Source of the DNA: Scalesia atractyloides
Taxonomy: Eukaryota > Streptophyta > Magnoliopsida > Asterales > Asteraceae
Assembly (NCBI GenBank): GCA_947069175.1
Contig: CAMTDV010000002.1
Span: 6,737,054 to 6,801,053, forward strand
Length of the DNA stretch: 64,000 nt
Reading direction: 5' to 3'
The notes beneath the pieces are model-generated. The model was not told where the DNA came from, did no database searches, and worked only from the letters and a program-made list of their open reading frames with translations. Positions within the stretch are counted from its first letter, which is position 1. Each line of letters begins with the position of its first letter. Shown piece by piece: positions 22,558 to 34,289 of this stretch. The translations under genes were made by a program, and so were the position numbers.

Positions 22558-22978
22558 CTTATGCGTTTGGTCCACATAGTGTTTTGGAATTGGAATCCAA
22601 AATTTGTATATAATTTGAAGGAATTGGAATTTAAACATTCAAATAGGAATTGAAAATTGTTGGAATTGGAATCTAAATGTTGTCATTGATGTGCTTGGTT
22701 GTCAAATGAATTGGAATCCAATACCCCAGCCCCCAACGCCCCCGGTACGGGTCGAAGCAGTTCGATTTGAAACGGTTGGGTCGAAGCGGTTCGGGTTTGA
22801 AATGGTACAGATGGAAATACTATGAGTGGTACAACAGTGGTGTATGGTTGTGGTGAGTTGTGTGTTCCGATGGTGGTAATTTACGGTGGTTGAATGGTGG
22901 TGAAAAAGGTCATGGTGCACATAGTGGTGATGATGATGTACGATTATATTCAAATTTTGTGTCTATAAATTTTGTTAG
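22558..22978. other. Spacer with gaattggaatt MITE remnant and ggtgg repeats
   Basis: 22570-22720 is rich in ggaattggaat motifs also seen at 8430 and 20560. 22780-22940 is ggtggt-rich low-complexity sequence. No gene. Confidence 0.4.
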
Positions 22979-23341
22979 GAAAAATTACAAAACTAACCAT
23001 TTACCAAAATCACTTTCAAAACTAGCCACCTCCCGCGTTTGAGCGCCGCGTCATAAATGGGACGCGTCTTTAGAGCCACGTCACTGAAACCCAATAAAAA
23101 TGGACTTGTGGTGTTTTCAAAAGTTGCATAATCCCAGACGCATGAGGAGGACCCGCAAGCGCATGAGGAGAACGCATAGACGCACAAGGTGGACCCACAG
23201 ACGCATGAAGTGGACCCGGACGCTCTAGCTTCTAAAATCTATCCAAACACGCATCCTGTGCATGATGCGTTACTTCAAGGACGCGGGAGGTGGCTAGTTT
23301 TGAAAGTGGTTTTGGTCAAAGACTAATTTTGTAATTTTCCC
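22979..23341. mobile_element. MULE-type MITE with GC-rich core
   Basis: TIRs of about 60 bp (aactagccacctcccgcgt at the inner part of both ends). Flanks ATTTTGTTAG (22969-22978) and ATTTTATTAG (23342-23351) match at 9 of 10, a Mutator-like duplication length. The core repeats (gacgcatgaggaggaccc and variants) are CpG-rich. No ORF supported. Confidence 0.8.
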
Positions 23342-24659
23342 ATTTTATTAGTGATGAGATATATCCAAAATAAGTACTTTTTTTTGTCTCGTTATATCAA
23401 CAATATACTTCATATTGGTGGAACTTGGTTTTGTATAAACTGTATATGGGAGTGTAGACAAATGTTTTAGAAAAAAAATGTGCATTAATTATAATTTAAT
23501 AAATCATTGGGTAATGATTGAAGGACAAGAAAGGGACTTAGAATAGCTACACCTTTTTTGGCTTAAAATTTTTCTCTGATTAGGTGACGTCCACAAGTCA
23601 GAAATCGCCATGGAGGCACTCAAACCACTACATATGATCTTAACAGTTTCACTAAAGTTTTATATGGTCATAAATTCCAGTTATTCAACTGTAAACAAGT
23701 CAAAAAGGACTAATGAATCTAGCCGACCACGGAGTAAAATTTTGCCCAAACACAGTTTAGAGTAAATAACAATTTGCGTCTCGGTGTTATAATCTAAATT
23801 GCTCCCTGAATCCTTAAAACTTACAATTTCTAGTTTGAGTCCCTCACTATCACACTTTGTAGTCAATAAAGTCCCTGATCCTAACCTTCGTTACTCACCA
23901 TTAGAATTGAGGGCTAATTTTGTCATTTCGCATTGAATAATAGGGGCATTCTAGTCTTTGCATTATTATTGTTGTTGTTATTTGTAGACAAACATCACTT
24001 CATCACCATACCGCCACCGGCTACCATCATCGTACCACCATTTCTATTTATGGTTCCTCCACCTACCGCTGTCCCCTAACACCACCACGTCGCACCACAA
24101 CCATCGACTCGCCTAACACCCTAGGGTTTGGTTTAATAAAACTCACATGGTTTTATCTTCAAGGTTCATCTATGCCAGCACCATAAAGCCATTTCCAGTG
24201 ATCATCACCAGATCCGAAATCCTAAGGTGGCGTCACACGTTTTGTCATAGAAGTTTGGCACCCACGGTGGGCAATGGATATAAACCACAGACTGGTCCAA
24301 GTTTATGTCCTTATGTCTTTTGGTACCGATGTCTGACCTGTGCGCCTAGGGTATATACAAGCCAAGCCGCCCATGAACCACTCGAGATTGGCTCGCTAAA
24401 AGCTCGAATCAAGCCAAGCTTAAACCAGTCAGCGCCTAAATTACAAACCTATAATATAATTTATATTTAATCTATAAAGATGCATTTATATTTTCCCTAA
24501 TTATTACCATACATGTTATATATAATAACCATAACTGATGATATCTACAAAAATGGATTATAAATGTATATACTTAATTAATAAATAATAAACGAGCCGA
24601 GCTCGAGCTTAAAAATATATTCATGAACTGGGTTCAAGCTTTAGAATCATAGTTATATT
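23342..24659. other. Gene-free stretch with repeat remnants
   Basis: 23741-23960 resembles a single MULE-type end (aatttgcgtctc, gtccctcactatc, gtccctgatcc). 24000-24100 is caccaccac-rich. 24345-24640 is a decayed relative of the GAGCC/CTCGAG repeat at 29460-29933. No gene supported. Confidence 0.4.
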
Positions 24660-25076
24660 ACATCACATCCGTCTAGCTCCACAATCCCTTCGGCTGCAGA
24701 TCTAGACAGGGCAGGGGTGAACTTCAAACCTAACCAACGCCCAACATGGCTTATGGGAATGGAAGTGAAGTTATCTGCATTCATATGTTTTTTTGGGTCT
24801 TGGAGTAAACCTACTATCAGAATGTCGGTACTGGTTGTCGGTGATTTCACTGAGTCGGTTTTAAGGAATCTCATTGCACACGAACAATCAGGTCAAACTC
24901 GTAATTACGTTACATCATACGCCTACGCCATGTATATGCTAGTGAATAATGAAGAAGATGTTGCTAAGTTGGTAGACTCGGGAGTCCTTGTCAATTATAT
25001 GGGCGAAGCTGCTAATATGACCAATGGCATATGTAAAGAAGTTGCATGGGTGGATTTCTTTTATGTAAAACAATAA
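24660..25076 (+). pseudogene. DUF247/UPF0481 protein fragment
   Basis: An open frame of about 135 codons, with no ATG start, reads IPSAADLDRAGVNFKP, later SVLRNLIAHEQ, VTSYAYAMYML and NNEEDVAKLVDSGVLVN. These follow the order of the DUF247 (UPF0481) family: SA-x-L-x-x-AGVxFK, then LRNLIAxEQ, then TSY and a D-V-x-x-L-x-x-x-G segment. Full proteins have about 400-500 residues and a C-terminal membrane anchor; this piece lacks the N-terminal two thirds and the anchor. It is probably a truncated pseudogene. Some family members take part in grass self-incompatibility, but nothing here supports that role. Confidence 0.7.
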
Positions 25077-26526
25077 ATATGTACTGCAATGGTTACTGGC
25101 CAAAACATATAGCAAGAATGATTAACCTATTTAATACAACACACCAACTCATTAAAAATGTATAATACTTGATTACACAAACTATTCACCACCCGCCAAC
25201 CTCTTTGACCCGTTTAAGATAAATGAGTAAAACAAGCCGTGTTCGGGTTACACAATCAAGGTCAGGGTTTATGTCTTTAACACACATATATGCGTGGTCT
25301 TGTTTTGGTTTAACACGCCAACAAGAAACCAACTAAACCGCCAATCAACACGCAGTAACCTGTTTATTTTTATTTTTGTTGTTGCGTTATATCGTTTTAC
25401 ATGTGTGTGTCCATTCATACACTACTCAATTGAGTCATTTAACCAGGCCAGAAACTCACAACCAGTCAATTTTTGTTAATATTATTTTAGTTATAAATTT
25501 ACATACTCCAACTAATAATAGTTTAGTAAAACAAACCGAAATGGCTATTCAAAGTCTAATGCCTTTGTAAATTTTGTAGGGTAAATCCTACCATCAAGTT
25601 CCTTGATTTTTCGACTTTCATGTTAACATTTTCAGCTTCGTTACTTTGATACAATAAAGGCTTATCGGTAGCGTGGTGTGATGTGTATTTAAGGTCATTG
25701 ATATCTACTTGTCCGTAAAGCTGACAATTTTTACCTTTTTTCTTAGGCTTTGGGGGTGTACTCTAACACCTGGGGCATTAAGGGTGACATGCATGTTAAC
25801 CAGTGATGCAGACCACTCCCTTCTTGTGTTAAGGGGCGTTAAAAGAGTTATTTGTTTTCATGTTAACGAAATGTTAAGAGATTCAATTAATTTTTTTAAA
25901 CAAAAAGACCACTAAAAATAGGGTTAAACGAAGTTAACGGGATTAAATCATTTCATTGGGGTGAGGTGGAGCGAAATGAGGAAAAGTGCGTAATGTGACA
26001 CCTAAGTGGAGTTGAGTTAAAGTATACCTGGCTGAATTTAAGTTGTACTTTTTTTTTTCTAAAATCAGTCAAAATATATTTTTAGCTATTTTTTAGCTGA
26101 ATAAGAGAGTATTTTAAAACCAGCTTGAGACTTGTCAAACCCAACCCGAACGGGTTAAATCTCAGTTTTAGACATGTCTAACCCGATCCTTCCCCCTAAA
26201 AAGCTGGTTCCGTCCCAACCCGGTTTGACCAGAACTTGTTTTTCACTTTTGTTGACCCAACCCTGCCTGATTTCAACTCGAACCAGTTTGGGCCAATAGC
26301 CCGACTTGTGAACATCTGCCCTCTACTATCTTTTCTGGATATAATTTGTTTTGTATTTTTTTTTTGGATAGAATTTGTTTGTATTGTTGGGCCTTGCATG
26401 TTTGTTGACAACACTAGAATTTTATTAGCTATTTTGGGCTTTGTATAGCCCAAAAACCGATTTTGTACATATAACTATGCCGACCCAAAGGTAATGTTCA
26501 GCTTTGGTGTTTTCTTCTTTTGGGTA
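25077..26526. other. Gene-free stretch
   Basis: 25180-25480 contains decayed gggttac/aacacgcc repeat sequence similar to 1-260. 26120-26300 has cccaacccgaacggg-type repeat sequence. No ORF with family features. Confidence 0.4.
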
Positions 26527-26970
26527 TAGAGGGTGAGCAAAAACCAAACTATTAACCGAAATTGAACTGAAAACCAATAAAACTGAGCAGAAATTAACCG
26601 AAAATCAAATTATAAAAAGATCAGTTATCGGTTATTTTTGTACCCTCGGTTAACCGAACTAAACCGAATCATTCATATATATATATATATATATATTATA
26701 CCTCCATTTCATATAATCATACATCCAATTCTTGCATTTATACCTCAATCTTTATGTATTTTTACTATCAGTTCATGTATTTATACCTTAATTCCATGTA
26801 TTTCTAAGTAAAAATTTTAGCCCAAGTTTGGTTTGGTTTGGTTATTAACCGAAATTAACTGAACCGAAACCGATAAATTAACCGATAAGCCGAACCGATT
26901 ACCCACTAACTTCGATTACAGTTTCGGTTAAAGCTAATAACCAAACCGAACTAAATCGTACACACCTCTA
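26527..26970. mobile_element. TIR element rich in accgaac/gttcggtt
   Basis: Ends TAGAGGGTGAG and (reverse) TAGAGGTGTGTACG with long subterminal inverted runs of aaccgaactaaac / ggtttggttatt. An (AT)n run lies at about 26675-26696. No clear target duplication. Confidence 0.55.
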
Positions 26971-27254
26971 GATACATGTATACCCGAGGTTGCACAAAGT
27001 TTATTTTGTATTCTTTTATCTTTTCATTAATAAAGTTGTTGGGCTTTCGTACTCATGCATAGAATATAATATAAAAAATTGGTAATTCAACTTCACCCTT
27101 AGATAATCAGTTTTTGCACGTGTTATGATTAAGATTATCAATTTTACAACACAAATCCAAACAGCTTCAGCGTTCTATTGCCTACACTACCGATTTGTTA
27201 GCTACAAACTAAACTAAAGGAATTATACTATTTTGTTCACTCGTCAAACTGGTA

Positions 27255-27430
27255 AAACTAAAAAATGTTAGTTAGAAAATGCACTGATTCCCTTCTAGTG
27301 GAGGTTTCGAGTTCAATCCAGTTTCCTGCCTTAACCACTTGGAGGCCACCTACAAGTTTAAGTTGCACTATACGTGGTCCTTGTATTGGTGAGGTCCCGT
27401 GAGTTTTTCCTAAAGCGTTCTCGTGGTTAA
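27255..27430 (+). mobile_element. SINE-like tRNA-derived repeat
   Basis: Contains cttctagtggaggtttcgagttcaatcc, where gagttcaatcc fits a B-box, followed by ccacttggaggccac. The first part recurs near 29300-29410. The A-box is weak and no poly-A tail is clear, so the SINE call is tentative. Confidence 0.4.
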
Positions 27431-27755
27431 CAAAAAAACCTACTAGACAATTCCAGTTTGTTTAAAAGCTTGATCGTTATTTAATTATAGTTTTCATTTT
27501 TATATTTATATACAATATAGTAATTAATTTAAAACAGATAATGTTGACACATCAACCGACTTGTTTTGATATCCCTAATAAAATTATCCGTTTGGACCCT
27601 AACTCGTTTTTATAGCTTGTTCAGGCCGCCATCTATGGCTGCAACAGTATATTTACTTTTTGAAAAATTGGATCATCATTTGAATAAAAGTTTTTGGTGT
27701 ATGACATGAGGTACTACTAATGTAGTCTATTTCTTGAATAAGTTGATATCAAAAT

Positions 27756-28157
27756 TAGGGTGTTCAAAACTGGATATCTGAAAATTCGGATATTCGAAAT
27801 TTTCGAATACCAAATTTCACTATTGAATCCGTATCCAAAATTTCGGATATCCGATCGGATAGTGAATCGGATATCTGAATATCCAATTTTTTATTTAATT
27901 TTTATTTTTTATTATTTTTTGATATTCGGAACCGAATCAGATAGTTTCGGATATCCGAATATAAGTTTTCGGATAGTTAGGATATTTTTTGGATACTTCG
28001 GATATTTTTGGATATTCGGATATCCGAAAAAGATAAAAATTAAATTTTAGGATATTTTTTTTAAATCACTATCCGAATCAATTTTCGGATATTTCAGATT
28101 TAGATATCAAATATTTTGAATCAAATTTTCGATCACAGATAGTTTTGAACATCCCTC
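27756..28157. mobile_element. hAT MITE, long relative of the 21035 element
   Basis: Starts TAGGGTGTTCAAAACTGGATATC, ends (reverse) AGGGATGTTCAAAACTATC, with an interior of tcggatatccga palindromes. No target duplication is readable. Confidence 0.75.
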
Positions 28158-28669
28158 GTAACACCATTTATAAGAACCGCTTTTGCCAAAATCAGCAATG
28201 AAAGTAAGACTTAGCGTTCTTTTCTTACTCTATATATTTCTTAATTTTGTGACATATGTCACTCCAATTATTTTTCCATTATTTTTACAAATTATTATTC
28301 TAACATCATCTAATTAGATAAAGAAAAGAAAAACTATTAGTCATTGTCCGGCAACGGTTCTAACTTCAAAATAATCAGCGGTGGTTCCACCTTTTTATAT
28401 ATTGTAAACTAATGTACATTTACTAAACCAAAGGATAAGGAGACAAAAAAAATTAAGATTATATTAGTAAATGTCTATTATTTTACAATATGTGAAAAGT
28501 AGCACCAGCACTGTTTATATTTAAAGTTAGAATCATTGTCGGCCAACAACTAATAGTTTAAATTATTAAAATCCATTATTCCTAAGATAAAGAATGCATT
28601 CCCATGATCAAGTTTTTCTTTCCTTACCTAAACAAAAACAAGTGCCTGGCACTCCCCATTGGTCTAATT

Positions 28670-29160
28670 AAAGTACGATTTTATCTCCGCTTTAAAATTA
28701 CGACTTTGCCGTCAGTTCAAAATTATGTTTCTACCCCATGTTCAAAATAAAATTATGCTTTTGCCCCTAACTAAAAATTACAATTATGCCCTTGGTTCAA
28801 TATTACGATTTTACCATGTTTAAATTTGCAGTTTTGCCATTATCTTTGTATTTTTCTTCCCAACCAAATTACGATTTTGTCCTCAATTTAAATTTACATT
28901 TTTCATCGCTTTTGTTTTTTTTCCCTGGTCAAATTACGATTTTCCCCGGCGTAAAGTTAGAGTCATGACATCGTTTTAGTTTTTTTCGACAAAACTGTGG
29001 TAGTGTTTTGTTTTAATTGGTTGACTCGGTGTAATTTTTATTTGTGTAAGGCGGCGGCCTGGCACATGCTTATTTGTACTGAAAAATTACAATTTTGCCA
29101 TCAGTTTAAGATTATAGTTTTTCCATCGTTTTTGTTCATTTTTACCAAAAATATGATGTT
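28670..29160. repeat. Degenerate repeat of aaaattacgattttgcc units
   Basis: Many imperfect units of about 20-40 bp with aaattacga(t/c)tttgcc. No ORF that could be coding. Confidence 0.7.
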
Positions 29161-29299
29161 TTATTTTAATTGGTTGACTCTATGTACCTTTTTAGATCGT
29201 GTTATGTGTAGCATGTATAAGTAGCCAAAACACAGACGTACATGTTATAAGAGAGAAAGATTCGGCTTAGTGCCCCGCAACACGGACAGGGTCTAGTTC

Positions 29300-29410
29300 A
29301 TTCAAGGGGTGACTCATTGGTAAAAGAATTTCCTCTAGTAGAGGTCTCTAAGGTTCCAATCCAGTTTACACTTGTTTCTTACCATAACCTCCTTAAGGCC
29401 ACTTGTTCGA
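29300..29410 (+). mobile_element. SINE-like fragment
   Basis: gggtgactcattggtaaaag (A-box-like), then cctctagtagaggtctc and aggttccaatcc (B-box-like), related to 27255-27430. Sequence similarity stops near the element that begins at 29460. Confidence 0.4.
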
Positions 29411-29459
29411 TACTAGTTGCTATTTACTTGATCACATTGGTTAACCCATTGGCAGGGTT

Positions 29460-29933
29460 TAGGGTGCAAACGAGCCAAGTGACTCACGAGCCACTCGAGA
29501 CCGGCTTGATAAAAAGCTTGAAACGGGTTGAACCTTATCGAGCCCGAGTCGAGCTTGAGTCTAAAATAAAGCTCGTTTATATCTCGAGACCGAGCTCAAG
29601 CCTGGCATGTGAAGCTCGTCAGGCTCGTCGGACCTTATCGAGCCTTAGTATAATATTAGGTTTTATTAATATAAAAGAATATTTACCCCTTATAAGCTTG
29701 TATAGTAAACGAGTTCGAGTCCGAGGTACATTTATCAAGCTCGTGAGTCTAAATGAGCCTATTATTTATATTATATTTATTTAATATATTAATTGATAGA
29801 TGATAAACAAGACGAGCCCGAACCAAGCTCGAGCTTGAGAAACTACTAAGAAGCTGAGTTCGAACTTGAGTTTGAGCTTTCATAAGTTAATCGAGCTCGA
29901 GCTCATACTTAACTTGGCTTATTTGCACCCCTA
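29460..29933. mobile_element. TIR element, GAGCC/CTCGAG-rich
   Basis: Ends TAGGGTGCAAACGAGCCAAG and (reverse) TAGGGGTGCAAATAAGCCAAG, with long subterminal gctcgag/ctcgagc inverted repeats. Relatives at 24345-24640 and 47370-47813 are decayed. The ORF spanning it is not family-like. No target duplication seen; probably hAT by its ends. Confidence 0.7.
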
Positions 29934-30308
29934 ACAAGTCAAGTTTTCCAGAAAAAAAGGTTGGAGTATTATTTAAACAAAAGATTATCATATTCTTTAA
30001 CCAAATTCCAAATACAAAGTTGTACATAAAACAAGTATAGTAGTCTAGCCTCTCCTTTTGACCAAAAAGCAACTTTGGCTGGAATCAAAGGATAATCTTG
30101 TATAACATCATATGAATATTATTTATCATATTAATATCCGATCATCTACGTTATTATTTCTACATTTCTGATTCTGTTGGGAAAGCCATCACTAAATTCA
30201 ATGCTGAGCTTTTTAGGTTTACTTCATTAATACATACATCTTGTAACATTAGATATTTAAAAAAAGGAATAGATATATTAAAAAACTATAATATAATTAG
30301 TTGGTAAT
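29934..30308. other. Gene-free spacer left of the Copia element
   Basis: AT-rich. 30265-30308 repeats an internal piece of the following LTR (actataatataattagttggtaattg), so the left end of that LTR carries a partial duplication. Confidence 0.4.
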
Positions 30309-30310
30309 TG

Positions 30311-30347
<37 letters not shown>

Positions 30348-30746
30348 ATTTTATAACCATTATTATCATTTATGTAATATACATTCAAATATATTAGAAC
30401 TTATAATATAACTAGTTGGTAATTGTTGAAGAACCGATTTACCTTAATTAACTAATTGGGTTTCCCCTTAGGTGTATATAAGGAGATTACTAGAGAGAGA
30501 TTAAGGTTAAACATTCATAACATCAACTCATAATTCGACCTCCTCTCTCTCCATTACTACGAGTTCTTCAACCCTAAAGAATTCGGTACTACCATCAAGA
30601 AAATATATCCTAAAGGGGAACCAGATCAAGCTGACTATCATGTCGAACTCCATGGCTGCATTATATCTGGATTCTCTGCTGGCATGTCTGCTATATCAGG
30701 TATTATTTATATGTTTTCCATTATGTTTATACATAACTGATCAACA
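30309..30746 (+). repeat. Left (5') LTR of Copia element
   Basis: Begins in an (AT)n run (30313-30343) and ends gatcaaca at 30746. It carries the TATA box gtgtatataagg at about 30472-30483. Confidence 0.75.
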
Positions 30747-31283
30747 TATGGTATTAGAGAATATGTTGCTCAATCAGTTCTGTTTATTTCCATGAATATG
30801 GAATTAAAATCTGAAAAACAAACTTTCTGAAAATCTGATAAAATTCAAGAACAATAAATTCAACTAAACTTAATATTCACGGATTTTATGTTCTAAACGG
30901 ATGTTTAATCACATCATAACTTACAATAATTTTTGAAATCTATATTAGCATCTTAAATTTCAGATTTCGGTTCCAGAATTTAATTTTATAAAATTAGGGT
31001 TCTTCATGTTCTTAGTGAAAATTCGAAAAATATCCCTTATTTTGGATTGAATCAAGAATCAAAGGGTGTTTTTTCCTGTTTAGATTTAGTTTTATCTATA
31101 AAAGTTTTTCGAAATCAGTTATAATATTAATGGATAAAATCTTTCGAAATGTTTTAGATAAATATAAAAACCACTTAAACAGGAAACATGATCTCCCATA
31201 ATCCCTTGATTTTCGGATTTCACACTTATCATAACTAACAACTATCAATTAGGGATTTTGAGTCATGGAGAACAGATTTCAGA

Positions 31284-31640
31284 TTTGTTAGAATTTCGGA
31301 TTCATCCAGATTTCGGATTTATCCGAAATCATCATTTTATCCGAAATCATTAGTTTATCCGAAATCATCAGTTTATCCGAATTCATCAGATTTCGGATTC
31401 ATCCGAAATCATCATTTTATCCGAAATAATCATTTTATCCGAAATCATCAGTTTATCCGAATTCATCAGATTTCGGATTCACCCGAAATCATCATTTTAT
31501 CCGAAATCATTAGTTAATCCGAAATCATCATTTTATCCGAAATCATTAGTTTATCCGAAATCATCAGTTTATCCGAATTCATCGGATTTCGGATTCATCC
31601 GAAATCATCATTTTATCCGAAATCAAGAATTTACCCGAAT
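31284..31640. repeat. Minisatellite of tttatccgaaatcatca units
   Basis: About twenty imperfect units of 17-18 bp, arranged in higher-order blocks of roughly 75-80 bp marked by cagatttcggattc(a). It lies in the leader/gag region of the Copia element. Confidence 0.9.
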
Positions 31641-34000
31641 TCCTATTCGAAATCACAAATTTTCTGAATTCTATTTCGAATTCCTTATTTTTCCGAAAAC
31701 TTACTCTGTTAACGAAAACTTAATATTTCTCGAAATCTCATTACTATATCAACTGTTATTGTGAACTAAATTTTAGCTCGGGGCTCCGCCCGAAACACCG
31801 TGCGGGGGCACGCTATTAACTCACCGCGAACTCACCGTGAAGTTCGATCCGTGCTAACAGGTGGTTTGCTATTAAATAATTAACTTTGTAAAACACTTAA
31901 TAATCATAATAAAATAACTTTTACAAAACATAAATAGCTTAACTTGAATGAGCTTCTGATGTATCACTTCTGTCCAAATGTGATTTGATCCATCTATTTA
32001 TTGTTCAAGTATAATAAGAAGCTATGTTAATTATGCATTACAAACGTGAATATCTTATTTCTGGCCAAAGCTGATTTAATTCATTTATTTCTAGCATACT
32101 TAACAAGTGCATAACTAAGGTAATTGTCTCCTTTTCTGGCCAAAGCTGATTTGTCACAATTACTTTGCACACATGCTTAGATGATTACACTTTTGCCCAA
32201 AGGTGATTTGTCTTCGTTTAATTAGAATTTTCAAATTAGTTTATTATTTTGATGTTAGTTATAGACATATCACAACTTCTTCAAATAATGATCCTCACAT
32301 TAATGATCCTTCATTAATCTTATGATCATATTTTATCTACCTTATTTTTAGTACCCATAACATTACTCACTGTAAGTTTCTTCTATAAATCAGTATCTCA
32401 TCCACTCTAATTCCTAAACCTAAAATGTTTTGCTTTACTTAAAGTTTCTATAAGATTAGCTCTTAATATAAATCCTTGATTATCCCTTAAGAGACGATGA
32501 TCCCATTGCTCTCTCTCTGATAAAAGTGCTACAGAAGAAAAGTAGAGCATGATCAATAGGATAAATCGAACACGATGTCTCTTATGATAATCAAGAACTC
32601 ATCTAACATAAATGCTATCACGAAAGTTGTTCCAAATTCAGTTTTTCCTAAGACTAATCTATTATGTTTGGAATAATCACAAGGACTCCTAAGACGCATG
32701 CCTTCATTTAAAATTCTAAACTATAAGGTTAAATGACATCCATGAATACATCAAATGTATAATACCATGACTCATAAATTAAAGGGCTTACACATGGAAA
32801 TAAGTACACTTTTTCCAATGCATTACTACTAACTTTTTCACTAGTACAATTTGATGTCTTAAAATCAACTATACCACTTAAAAGTACCAAAGGAAATGAA
32901 TGTGTTGATCAGCAACATTCATACAGGAAAAGAAATGCCTAAAACTAGAAAATAAGATGTAATTCACCTTATTACCACTAAAACCTAAAAAATGATAATT
33001 CTAAGGTTCATAGACAAAATACAAGTACTAATTCCAACTCTAAGGTTCTTCAAGGGAGAAACTCACCGTGTAATTATGCCATTAGGCATAAGCAACGATA
33101 CTATCCATAATTCAAAAAGAACAGTTGGCTAAAATAGGTAGTCGCCTATTAATGATCTTTAAGTCTGATAATCCAAATATCTCAATTTACACATCATATG
33201 TTGACTCTAGTTCTATACGTTTCCTTACCAGAATTCAACAAATAACTAACATGAGAGTTAGTGACAAAATTAAATGTTAAGGCTATAAAAACCATGAACA
33301 GTTATCTTCTAATTACGCTTTATGATACCTTACAAATTCTGGAAATTAATCAAAATTTAGTGTCAATACTAAAGCTATATTATGACAGTTGTGAGGTTTA
33401 CATAACCAACATAAAGTCACACTTCTTTAAGCTCTCATATTATTTGTTCTCAATATCTGGATAGAAACATTAAAAAGATGAAACTAGATGATACCTTACA
33501 CTTTCACAACTTTTGTTATCATGCAAATGAGAATTTGACAAAAGGAAAATAAGATCTATAAATTTCATCTATTGTAATCGTAATTCATGAGAAATCATGA
33601 CATGGTTAGTGAGAATGATTTTTTGATCTAATCTCATTCTAAGTGATCTTAAATCATGATGTTAAAAGCCCTAAAATATTATTTGGCTAAAGAAATAAGT
33701 ATATGTCCACTATAAGTTATATTTCATTGACATTCGTGGAACTTATTCAAAATGGAATACTCAGGCATAATTCATTTATCAATTAAAAATCATCCACTTG
33801 TATCTAAATTTGTCTCATATGGCCCAAAGCCTTAAAGAAATCTATTCATATATATACTTAATAAGATTGCTATTAAATATGTCCCTATGTTTCTTATGAC
33901 ATCTGGACATTAAGGAAATCAAGTAAAGTCTAACATATATATGATAGTTTCCCACGTCACGTAACTCATTGAAATTTATCTTGTAGCAATATTAGAGATA
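31641..34000. other. Decayed Copia interior, no readable gene
   Basis: AT-rich, stop-rich sequence. A short GC-rich island lies at about 31775-31850 (ctcggggctccgcccg, gtgcgggggcacgc). I cannot assign gag or integrase here. Confidence 0.4.
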
Positions 34001-34289
34001 TCAAAGATCAGTGGTAGCATTAAGTGTCTTAATAATAACTTGCAATAGTTGCAAGAGGTGCGGAGTGAAATCTTCATATTACTTCAATTTACACCTCTTG
34101 TACAAGAAACTGCTCCATCTCGACACTGTTCCATCAAAACTTGTCTCCTTAAAATCTAATGCTACTCTTACAAAAGTTTCATTGTTGCTTAATTATGGGC
34201 ACACTTATATTTCTTACTTCAACTAACATAATCCTCAACAAGAGAAACTACAACGACCAACGTCATTAATATGTTTTCTTATTAGAATA

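Noticed and set aside
31284..31640. CRISPR-like array of short repeats
   Set aside because: Units are contiguous and imperfect with no unique spacers, and the genome is a plant's.
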